Source of the DNA: a bacterium
GTDB taxonomy: Bacteria; Verrucomicrobiota; Verrucomicrobiia; Limisphaerales; UBA11358
NCBI GenBank assembly: GCA_021817945.1
Contig: JAKAFL010000003.1
Span: 97,664 to 160,376 of the forward strand
Direction of reading: 5' to 3'
DNA: 62,713 bases
Position numbers and translations under genes: made by a program. This document shows positions 36,477 through 44,261 of this stretch, piece by piece (position 1 is the first letter of the stretch; the number at the start of each line of letters is the position of its first letter). A model generated the notes under the pieces. The model did not search any database. It was given only the letters and a program-made list of their open reading frames with translations, and was not told where the DNA came from.

Positions 36477-37634
36477 ATGATCCGCTCTCTCATCCGGGGC
36501 TTCTCCTCCCTGTGGCTCACCTTTTCCTGTTTGGTATTGGGATGCGTCATTGTTTTTTGGGGCACCCTGGCGCAGGTTCAAATGGGGCTTTATCGGGCAC
36601 AGGAGGAAATCTTCCGGAGTCTGTTCATTTACTGGCATCCCGCCGGGTTCCCGTGGAAGATACCGGTTTTTCCCGGGGGATATTTGATTGGTGGGCTTCT
36701 GCTGATCAACCTTTTGGTTGCGCATGTTCGCTATTACAGGCCGGGCAAGGGCAAAATAGGGATTGTCCTGGTCCACCTTGGCATTGTGCTTTTGCTGGCC
36801 GGACAGATGCTGACCGATGGTCTTTCAGTGGAAAGCGTCATGCACCTGCGGCTGGGGCAGACCAGGGACTATTCGGAGTCTGAACGTCAATCAGAGTTGG
36901 CCATAGTGGACGTGACGGATCCCAAGGTTGAAAAAGTCGTGGCTATTCCCACCCAGTTCCTGAGTCGGCACCCAATATTTCAACCTTCTGGTCTTCCATT
37001 TCAGGTGCGGATAGCCGCCTATCGTGCCAACTCGGAGGTATCCATTCAGCCGGCCCGGGGATTCGAACCCGTTCAAGCAACGCCCGGCTTCGGCGGCGAC
37101 CTCTGGTGGCGCGATACACCAAGTGAAACAGCCATGGATAAAACCGATGTTCCATCCGCCCTGGTGGACATCCGCACCGGCAGCGGCAGCCTGGGGACAT
37201 TTTTTGTCTCCGAATATTTTGATAAACCCCAGGCCTTTGCCTGGCAGGGGCGCTCGTATGAGCTGTTCCTGCGCGCTCGGCGCTATTACCTGCCATTCTC
37301 TCTGAAGCTCCTTGAATTCAGGCATGATCGCTACCCGGGCACGGATATTCCCAAAAACTTTTCCAGCCGGGTGCGGCTGGAATGCCCCGCCAGCGGTGAG
37401 AATCGCGAGGTACTCATCTATATGAACAACCCGCTCCGCTATGATGGCGCCACCTTTTACCAGGCCAGTTTTGACCCGGATGACCAGGGCAGTGTCCTGC
37501 AGGTGGTGCGAAATCCCGGCTGGCTCACGCCCTATTTTGCCTGCGCCCTGGTGGGTGTGGGTCTCATTGTTCAATTCCTCATTCACTTGATTCCCTTTTT
37601 AAAGGAAAGGGCCGCTCATGAAACCTCGCATTGA
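36477..37634 (+). CDS. ResB/Ccs1-like cytochrome c biogenesis protein (System II)
   Basis: 385 aa from the ATG at 36477. Transmembrane helices near the N terminus ('LTFSCLVLGCVIVFWGTLAQV', in part) and at about 95-115, a large periplasmic domain, and a last helix near the C terminus ('YFACALVGVGLIVQFLIHL'). 'LRYDGATFYQASFDPDDQG' before that helix is typical of ResB. In System II, ResB and CcsA form the complex that exports haem and attaches it to CxxCH apocytochromes. Its stop overlaps the CcsA start by 17 bp, which ties their translation. Confidence 0.9.
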   Translation: MIRSLIRGFSSLWLTFSCLVLGCVIVFWGTLAQVQMGLYRAQEEIFRSLFIYWHPAGFPWKIPVFPGGYLIGGLLLINLLVAHVRYYRPGKGKIGIVLVHLGIVLLLAGQMLTDGLSVESVMHLRLGQTRDYSESERQSELAIVDVTDPKVEKVVAIPTQFLSRHPIFQPSGLPFQVRIAAYRANSEVSIQPARGFEPVQATPGFGGDLWWRDTPSETAMDKTDVPSALVDIRTGSGSLGTFFVSEYFDKPQAFAWQGRSYELFLRARRYYLPFSLKLLEFRHDRYPGTDIPKNFSSRVRLECPASGENREVLIYMNNPLRYDGATFYQASFDPDDQGSVLQVVRNPGWLTPYFACALVGVGLIVQFLIHLIPFLKERAAHETSH

Positions 37635-39468
37635 AAAAGCCGTTCCGTGGTTGTGCGTGGCCGGGTTCGCCATCTGGCTCCTTTCGGCCTGCCTGCCTTC
37701 CCCGGAAACCGGGTTTCATTTCCGCGCCTTTGGCAGCCTTCCGGTCCTGATGGATGGAAGATTCCAGCCGCTCGATTCCGTGGCCCGCAACGCCCTGCTG
37801 CAAATGCGCTCCAAGCAGACCGTGCTGCTGGATGACGGCAGGCCAGAGAGCGCCACGCAATGGCTGCTTGCCACCCTGGCTGCGCCTGAATCAGCCGACT
37901 CCCAAAAAATATTCCGCGTGAACAACGGCGAAGTCCTCGCCCTGCTGAGGCTCCCCGAAACCAGGGAATATTTTTCCTACAACGACATCCAGCCCCAAGC
38001 CAGCCAGCTTTTCGCCCAGGCTGGGCGGATTGAGGGAATCGAAAACTCCAGACGCACGGTGTTTGAATCCCAGCTCATGAAACTGGCCAATGCCATCAAT
38101 CTCTACGAGCAGCTCGAACTGAGTCTCAAGCCTCCGCGAACCGGCGATTTTGCCGCAGAATTGGCATCCTACACCAAAAGCATCCGCCCCGGAATGATTG
38201 CCATGGATGACCGCGCCGCCGGGCGCTCTTATGACACCAATGCGCTGGGGCTTTTCCTTGGGTTCCTGGCCGGTTACGACACCATGGCCCGATACTCGCC
38301 CCTGTCACCCATACCACCCGCTGACAACCTGGTTCCGCGAGATGAATGGCAAAGTGTGGGCACCAACCTGATGCTCATGGCAGGCGGCGGACAATTGAAC
38401 CCGGCCACCGCCGCCTACGCCACTATGGTGACCGCATACCGGGCCAATGACCCGGCCAGGTTCAATCAAGCCGTGGATGGCTATCGAGCTTGGCTGGCAG
38501 GCCGGTATCCACATGAGATCAGCCTCGCCAACCAGGAGTTCGTCTTCAATAGCATCCAGCCCTTTTACCTGGCCACGCTCATTTACATCGCCGCCTTGCT
38601 CCTCGCCTTCCTGTCCTGGTTTCACGGAACCGGCTGGCTGCGGCGCTCCGCCTTCTTCCTGGTTATCCTTGCCTGGGTGATTCACTCCTTCGGGTTGGTT
38701 TTCCGCATGCACCTTGAGGGCCGCCCACCGGTCACCAATCTTTATTCCTCAGCGGTGTTTATTGGCTGGGGGGCGGTGGTGCTGGGCATGATCCTTGAAA
38801 AAATCCACAAGGATGGAGTGGGTTGCGTGGTGGCGTCGTTGGTCGGGTTTGTCACCCTCATCATTGCGCACAACCTCGCCTTGGGAGGAGACACCATGGA
38901 AATGATGCGCGCTGTTCTGAACACCAACTTCTGGTTGAGCACCCATGTTATCACGGTCACGCTGGGCTATGCTTCCACATTTGTGGCAGGCCTGCTTGCC
39001 ATCATTTATATCTTGCGCGGATTGCTGACCAGCGGACTGAACCCGGGCTCGGCCCGGGCGCTGGCCCGCATGGTGTATGGCGTTGTCTGCTTCGCCACCC
39101 TGTTCAGTTTTTTGGGCACTGTCCTCGGAGGCATTTGGGCGGATCAATCATGGGGCCGGTTCTGGGGCTGGGACCCTAAGGAGAATGGAGCTTTATTGAT
39201 CGTGCTCTGGAACGCAGCCATCTTGCATGCCCGCTGGGGCGGGTTGGTCCGGGAAAGGGGACTGATGATCCTCGCGGTGATCGGCAATATCATCACCAGT
39301 TGGTCCTGGTTCGGGGTGAATATGCTCGGCATTGGCCTGCACAGCTATGGTTTCACCAACGCCGCCTTTCAGTGGCTCCTGATTTTTGTCGGAAGTCAAA
39401 TGGCCATCATTCTCCTTGCCCTGATCCCCGTGAAAAATTGGCGCAGCTTCAATCCAAACAAAGTTTGA
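37618..39468 (+). CDS. CcsA/ResC-like cytochrome c synthase subunit (System II)
   Basis: 616 aa. The N-terminal half (to about 315) is a hydrophilic extension behind one helix; the C-terminal half has eight or so helices with the haem-handling WWD domain 'WADQSWGRFWGWDPKEN' and conserved histidines in 'FWLSTHVITVTLGYAS' and 'GIGLHSYGFTN'. It exports and presents haem for covalent attachment to c-type cytochromes. The long N-terminal part distinguishes it from the about 320-residue chloroplast form. It follows ResB and completes the maturation module inside the cytochrome island. Confidence 0.92.
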   Translation: MKPRIEKAVPWLCVAGFAIWLLSACLPSPETGFHFRAFGSLPVLMDGRFQPLDSVARNALLQMRSKQTVLLDDGRPESATQWLLATLAAPESADSQKIFRVNNGEVLALLRLPETREYFSYNDIQPQASQLFAQAGRIEGIENSRRTVFESQLMKLANAINLYEQLELSLKPPRTGDFAAELASYTKSIRPGMIAMDDRAAGRSYDTNALGLFLGFLAGYDTMARYSPLSPIPPADNLVPRDEWQSVGTNLMLMAGGGQLNPATAAYATMVTAYRANDPARFNQAVDGYRAWLAGRYPHEISLANQEFVFNSIQPFYLATLIYIAALLLAFLSWFHGTGWLRRSAFFLVILAWVIHSFGLVFRMHLEGRPPVTNLYSSAVFIGWGAVVLGMILEKIHKDGVGCVVASLVGFVTLIIAHNLALGGDTMEMMRAVLNTNFWLSTHVITVTLGYASTFVAGLLAIIYILRGLLTSGLNPGSARALARMVYGVVCFATLFSFLGTVLGGIWADQSWGRFWGWDPKENGALLIVLWNAAILHARWGGLVRERGLMILAVIGNIITSWSWFGVNMLGIGLHSYGFTNAAFQWLLIFVGSQMAIILLALIPVKNWRSFNPNKV

Positions 39469-39591
39469 CGCGCCAGGCTGGCCATCCACACGCACACCGG
39501 CCTGCGCCCGGAGCGCTGTCCGGACTGGGCAGGGCGGCTTTGCCAGCTTCCCGGCCTGGTCCAAAAACAGAAACACCCGCCCTTTTTTCAA

Positions 39592-41781
39592 TCAATGCGT
39601 CAACCGCCGGATCATGGCATAAAGAATCAGAACCAGCAGGACCATGCCCAAGCCGAAGAAAAAATATCCAAAAAACCGGGCGATGTTTTTCCAGCGAAAC
39701 CACTCGTCCCGCAACCTGAAATCATCCAGCCGCCCGGAAGAAACAAGTCGGTCGTACCACCGTTTGCGTTCGTGCAGCATTTCATTCCTGGAAATGCGTC
39801 CCGAGAAAATAACCGTGTCCATTGGGAATTTCTCAATCCTGAAATGGGTGTTGAAAAAATGGATGGAAAAAATGAACCCAGCGGCCAGAAGGGCTTCATC
39901 AGAATGAATGATCAGGGCAATATTCAAGATCCAGCCGGGTAGAAAGCGTGTGAAAAAGGTGGGGAACCACATCAAAAGGCCTGATGCGCCGATGATGGCC
40001 ACGCCCCAAAAAACGGCAAAATAATCGAATTTTTCCCAATAAGTCCACCGGTCGAATTGCGGCCTGGGCCCCCTGCCGAAAAACCACCTGTTGTGGGCCA
40101 CAAAATCACGCCAGTCCTGCATGGATGGAACCATGGAATCGGGCCCCCATATCACGCCCGCCAGCCTTCGCAGGCGCAGCCTGCCGGTGTCGGGGTCGCG
40201 CAGCGAACGCCGCCCCCGCCAGGCCTTGCCAGCCAGAGAGCAGAGGTGCAGGCCAAAGTATATGAACGTGACCACCGCTCCAAAACGGTGCAGCATCCTT
40301 GCCGTATCCGGTCCGCCAATGACTGCGAATATAACGCGTGCCCAGCCGGCGTCATAAAATTTCAACGGCATGCCCGTGATCACCAACAGCAAAAAGCTGG
40401 AGACCACCATGAAATGCAGGAGCCGCTCGAAGGGGGCAAACCGGGTGAACCATTCGCCATCCACCTGCGTGGCGATTTTGGCCTCTCGAAATTTTTTCGA
40501 ATCATTCAAGTAGAGGTAGGCGACGCGCACAAGCCAGGCAAGGGTATGCAGGCCAAAGAACGCGAATGTGCCCGCCAGCAAGCCCGTCATGCACATGAAC
40601 ACCAGGTGAAGCAAGGGATAATGCCTGGCATCCATGGCATTGGCATGCGGCATGTACTGGGTGAATCCCATGGTCGCGCCAGGGTGACACTGGCGGCAGG
40701 TGGCCAGGATGTGGCCCTGGGCCAGGCTGGAGTCAGGATTGGACGGCGGCAGCACATCATGATAACCATGGCAGTCATAGCAGGCTGCCACGTCTGAAGC
40801 CACGTTGGGCCGCCCCAGCGCCATGGCTTTGCCATGATAGGTCTCGCGGTAATGCTCCAGTCGGTCCGCATGGCATTTGCCACAACGCTGGTCGCTGAGC
40901 GCCTTGAAATTCACCGCCGCAGTATCACCAATGTCGTGGGCCGTGTGGCAATCGGTGCAAACAGGTCCGCGCGAATCGCCCTTGGCCAAAAGTTGGCCGT
41001 GAACGCTCTTCATATACGTGCGCTCAATGCCCAGGTGACATTTGCCGCAGGTCGCGGCAATGTGCGCGTGGTTGATTGGGGAATCGCGGTCCACGGGCCG
41101 CTTGATGTCATGAACTCCATGGCAATCATTGCAGGAAGGCGCCACGATCAATCCCATCTTCAACAGGGCCCGACCGTGGATGCTGTCTGTGTATTCACGG
41201 GGCGCCTCGGGCTGTTGGATGCCATATTCCTGGGTGAGTTGCGCATTGCCATGACACTTGGCACAGGTCTGCGGCAGGTTCATCTTGTAAACTGGCGAGG
41301 ATGGGTCCGCGACCGGCAGGATTTCATGCGAACCATGGCAATCCCAGCATTGGGCCGCACCCGATGCCCCAAGCGCATGGCTCACGCCGTGGATGCTGGA
41401 GGAATATTCCTTCGCTTCCCGCGCATGGCACCCGCTGCAATCCGGTGGAGGCAGGCCCGGATCATGCACCAATTCCCGCACCCCGGTGTGGCAATCGGTG
41501 CATGAAAGCCTGGCATGAACCGAGCCGGCAAAACCGTTGGTGGGAAAAACCGGCATGGGGATCTGGCGCCCCTGGACCGACCGGGTTGTGGTGGGATCTG
41601 TGTGGCAATCCAGACAATCGGCGTTGGCGGGTGGAGCGGCCGTTTTTTGTGCCCCCAAGCCGTCTGGTGCGAACAACAAAAAAACCAACCCCGCGCAGGC
41701 GGCCAGCCGGGCAGGTTGACTGCATACCAAGGCACCGGCATTACGGGCCGCCTGTATGACATTCCGAACAACCAAGATCAT
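39592..41781 (-). CDS. 11-haem cytochrome c fused to membrane cytochrome b domain (CbcL-like)
   Basis: 729 aa. After a signal peptide/anchor (about 28-44) come eleven CxxCH motifs between about residues 57 and 365: CLDCH, CTDCH, CSGCH, CWDCH, CAKCH, CNDCH, CGKCH, CTDCH, CGKCH, CYDCH and CRQCH. The C-terminal half (about 390-729) has five or six helices of the cytochrome b561/FdnI type, with histidines in 'ERLLHFMVVSSFLLLVITG', 'LHRFGAVVTFIYFGLHLC' and 'IIHSDEALLAAGFIFSIHFF'. This arrangement is that of Geobacter CbcL, an inner-membrane quinol dehydrogenase for extracellular electron transfer. Its start overlaps the NapC-type gene by 41 bp. Confidence 0.9.
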   Translation of the reverse strand: MILVVRNVIQAARNAGALVCSQPARLAACAGLVFLLFAPDGLGAQKTAAPPANADCLDCHTDPTTTRSVQGRQIPMPVFPTNGFAGSVHARLSCTDCHTGVRELVHDPGLPPPDCSGCHAREAKEYSSSIHGVSHALGASGAAQCWDCHGSHEILPVADPSSPVYKMNLPQTCAKCHGNAQLTQEYGIQQPEAPREYTDSIHGRALLKMGLIVAPSCNDCHGVHDIKRPVDRDSPINHAHIAATCGKCHLGIERTYMKSVHGQLLAKGDSRGPVCTDCHTAHDIGDTAAVNFKALSDQRCGKCHADRLEHYRETYHGKAMALGRPNVASDVAACYDCHGYHDVLPPSNPDSSLAQGHILATCRQCHPGATMGFTQYMPHANAMDARHYPLLHLVFMCMTGLLAGTFAFFGLHTLAWLVRVAYLYLNDSKKFREAKIATQVDGEWFTRFAPFERLLHFMVVSSFLLLVITGMPLKFYDAGWARVIFAVIGGPDTARMLHRFGAVVTFIYFGLHLCSLAGKAWRGRRSLRDPDTGRLRLRRLAGVIWGPDSMVPSMQDWRDFVAHNRWFFGRGPRPQFDRWTYWEKFDYFAVFWGVAIIGASGLLMWFPTFFTRFLPGWILNIALIIHSDEALLAAGFIFSIHFFNTHFRIEKFPMDTVIFSGRISRNEMLHERKRWYDRLVSSGRLDDFRLRDEWFRWKNIARFFGYFFFGLGMVLLVLILYAMIRRLTH

Positions 41782-43234
41782 AATCTCCGCCTGTATGGAT
41801 GAAGGATTGCCCGCCAGGCGTCATTTGAAGAAGTTGCGATCCACTGCCCTGGGCCAATATCGTGTGGCAATTGTTGCAATCATCGGCCTTGATCACACGC
41901 CGACCGTCCCCGGCCTTGTGAAGCCCGTCGTGGCACCGAAAACAGCCGGGCCAGATCATGTGCCCAATGTTGTCCGGATAGGCGCGCCAATCAGCTTTCA
42001 TTTCAGGAAAGAAATTTTCCGAGTAAATCTTCTGCACCGCCTGGATGGCAGCCGGCATGCGCGGGTCATTGGGGTAGCTTTCCGAAAGTGAGGTGGCAAT
42101 GCCATCCCGTGCCGCCTCATCACTGTCATATTTCCTCGTCAAAACCCAGACCGCGTTGGTCTTGATCCAGGGAATTCCGGGGTTGATGGTCCCCTGCTCC
42201 ATCGCGGCATTCACGGCAAAATCCGGCGCGACATAACGGTGTGAAGGACGGTTATGGCAGTCAATGCAATCCATTTTCCGGATGGTGTACTTGCTGATGT
42301 CATTCGTGAACCGTGGACTGCGAAACACGGTCACCACACCCTGGGCATCGGTCAGGCGGACCCAGGGAATGACCTGCCGGGCCTCATCAGTGGCAATGTA
42401 TTCCACCGTGTTTCCACTGAGGATGTGCCAATGGATCCCTCCCTGCGGTGAGGACCCAGGATCTCCCGCGCCCACTTTCAGCAGCAGGCGGATGGAATAC
42501 GGCGTGTTGGACGCATCACCCTGGAAATAATTGAACGTGCGGTCCAGGTTGCCGACAAAGGCTTTGGGCCAGTGGCATTGCTCGCAGGTTTCCCGGGCCG
42601 GCCGCAAATTCTTGATCGGCGTGGGAATCGGGGTTGGATACTTGTGGAATGCCACGGCATAAAGCTGGTAGGACCCGGATATTTTGGATCGAACAAACCA
42701 GGATGCGCCCGGACCAACATGGCATTCCACGCAGGCCACCCGCGCGTGAGGTCCCAGGTCATGCAGGGTCAATTCCGGTTTCATGACCGTATGACAGGTT
42801 TCACCGCAGAATTGAACCGACTCCGTCACGTTGAAAGCGTGGTAACTGCCCACCGCCGATAACATGATGAACAGCAGGGCCCCCGCCACAAATGCCGCCA
42901 GAAGCCGCCGGTCCCGGGGGTTTTCCAGGTCCATTTGCAACCGGGGCACGGCCATGTTGCCCCGGCGGCGCTTGCGTCGTTCCAACCACGCGCCTCCAAA
43001 CACCAAACCCAGACCGCCAATAAGAAACACCGGCGCCACGCAATAGGTCAGAATGCCAATGTAGGGGTTTGAGAGCCTGGCCATCTCATCCAACATGCAC
43101 AGCAGGCCGAATGAGAAAAGCGCCCCGGAGCTCAACACCACGCCTCCCAGGCTCAGCCAGTTGCGGAACAATGAGTGTGCAACCGGTTGAACTTCCTTCT
43201 CTCTCCCATTTTCTTCAGCAGATTTTCCGGGCAT
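41741..43234 (-). CDS. NapC/NirT-type seven-haem quinol dehydrogenase
   Basis: 497 aa, much longer than NapC or CymA (about 190-200 aa). Three N-terminal helices (about 27-48, 59-82, 111-130), then haem motifs CGETCH (a CX3CH, 143-148), CVECH, CEQCH, CIDCH, CFRCH, CNNCH and CSECH. The first motif is followed by 'TVMKPE', matching the methionine-containing first haem site of NrfH/NapC proteins. The family oxidises membrane quinol and hands electrons to periplasmic cytochromes. It is transcribed just ahead of the CbcL-like gene, so two quinol-linked cytochromes are made together. Confidence 0.9.
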   Translation of the reverse strand: MPGKSAEENGREKEVQPVAHSLFRNWLSLGGVVLSSGALFSFGLLCMLDEMARLSNPYIGILTYCVAPVFLIGGLGLVFGGAWLERRKRRRGNMAVPRLQMDLENPRDRRLLAAFVAGALLFIMLSAVGSYHAFNVTESVQFCGETCHTVMKPELTLHDLGPHARVACVECHVGPGASWFVRSKISGSYQLYAVAFHKYPTPIPTPIKNLRPARETCEQCHWPKAFVGNLDRTFNYFQGDASNTPYSIRLLLKVGAGDPGSSPQGGIHWHILSGNTVEYIATDEARQVIPWVRLTDAQGVVTVFRSPRFTNDISKYTIRKMDCIDCHNRPSHRYVAPDFAVNAAMEQGTINPGIPWIKTNAVWVLTRKYDSDEAARDGIATSLSESYPNDPRMPAAIQAVQKIYSENFFPEMKADWRAYPDNIGHMIWPGCFRCHDGLHKAGDGRRVIKADDCNNCHTILAQGSGSQLLQMTPGGQSFIHTGGDYDLGCSECHTGGP

Positions 43235-43308
43235 GGCGGTGGCGTTGGCATTTAAAAATGCCTTTTAAAGGTTGTTGGATGGCGGATCTTGAAATGAGTC
43301 GCGCCAGA

Positions 43309-43644
43309 TCAGGGCTGTGACTTCAGCGTGCGGACATACGCCACCAGCGCCTTGATTTCATCATCCGACAAAGTGTCAAACGGCTTCATCAAAGTCCGGC
43401 CATCTTCGTTTTGCAGCCCGTTCTTCAGGTCTTTGAATGCGTCGTCATCCTTGAAGGATGCCTGCACTTTGGGATCTGAAAAGTCCTTGATCCCCAGGCG
43501 CGCCCCAATCTTGGTATCGCCTTTGCCTTCGGCGCCGTGACACTTGGCGCAAAGCTTGGTCCAATTGTCCTTTGCGTCCGCACCCCGCGCAGAGATGGCC
43601 GCAACCACCCCGATTGCAACCGCCAAAATAATGATTTTTTTCAT
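43309..43644 (-). CDS. Small mono-haem cytochrome c (class I)
   Basis: 111 aa from the ATG at 43644, chosen because AGGAAAGG lies 6-7 nt upstream; an ATG seven codons earlier lacks such a site. Signal peptide to about residue 20, one haem motif CAKCH (32-36), 'DTKIGARLGIKDFSDPKVQ' and a C-terminal 'LSDDEIKALVAYVRTLK' helix typical of cytochrome c/c6-like carriers, with the likely axial Met in 'TLMKPFDTL'. It is a soluble periplasmic shuttle, upstream of the NapC-type gene by 74 bp and probably co-transcribed, able to link the quinol dehydrogenases to the conduit or the cbb3 oxidase. Confidence 0.92.
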   Translation of the reverse strand: MKKIIILAVAIGVVAAISARGADAKDNWTKLCAKCHGAEGKGDTKIGARLGIKDFSDPKVQASFKDDDAFKDLKNGLQNEDGRTLMKPFDTLSDDEIKALVAYVRTLKSQP

Positions 43645-43960
43645 ATTCGCCTTTCCTTGATCCATGATTTTTTAGTTTGTGAGCGCACACTTGCGCCCGT
43701 TGCAAAAATTGTCCTCCACACGGGCTGGTTTCACCAACCCTGCATTGGCAAAATATATGCGCATTTTGATTTGCGCGCGTTTGCCAGAAAGGGGGGGGGG
43801 CCGAAAAATAGCTGCTTCTGGACAGGATTCGAAACCATGGAAGGAGCGCCCAATAAAGAACATTCTTTGATGCAAAGCAGCGCGCCGTGGAACGGGTCAC
43901 TGTTTTTTCCGCCTCCAATTTGCAACAGCCCAAAATACCGCGAATTGGAAGATTCGAAGA
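43645..43960. other. Gene-free region with a ten-G homopolymer
   Basis: 316 bp upstream of the small cytochrome gene, expected to hold its promoter. At 43791-43800 there is an uninterrupted run of ten G on the plus strand, the longest homopolymer I saw. Open frames crossing this region are not protein-like. Confidence 0.5.
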
Positions 43961-44203
43961 ATGACAGATCATGCCGTGACCGCAGACACCATTCAGGGAT
44001 TGTACGAAAACGGCCACCAACTGGGACAGGTGGTGGTGGGCTTGAAATCCTCAGCCTCGGGACTGAAGGTTAACTGGGTTCAAGGAACACTTTTTGACGC
44101 CACCAATGTGGCCGGACCTTGGACCCCCGTGGCCAATGCCCTTTCCCCATTTGTCATCGCACCCACCAACCCTTCGGGCTTTTTTCGTGTGCTACTGCAT
44201 TGA
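43961..44203 (+). pseudogene. Orphan C-terminal fragment of a large secreted protein
   Basis: An 80-codon frame. Its second half, 'LKVNWVQGTLFDATNVAGPW' to 'GFFRVLLH', is a typical tail of large secreted verrucomicrobial enzymes: a small beta domain ending in F-F-R-V. The first 35 codons do not resemble anything and no signal peptide precedes them. It therefore looks like the 3' stump of a gene whose body has been lost. It could still be expressed as a small cytoplasmic protein but has no evident role. Confidence 0.6.
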
Positions 44204-44261
44204 CTGCTTATGGGGGCGCTCCGCACCACCCCGCAGCAGCGCCGAATAAATCAAGCCGCGT

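Noticed and set aside
37050..37085. A GGATTCGAACCC-like stretch resembling a tRNA T-loop
   Set aside because: It lies within the conserved ResB coding sequence and no acceptor, D or anticodon arms can be drawn around it.
43537..44073. 178-codon plus-strand frame crossing the ten-G tract
   Set aside because: It begins inside the small cytochrome gene on the opposite strand, crosses its promoter region and has no protein-like pattern.
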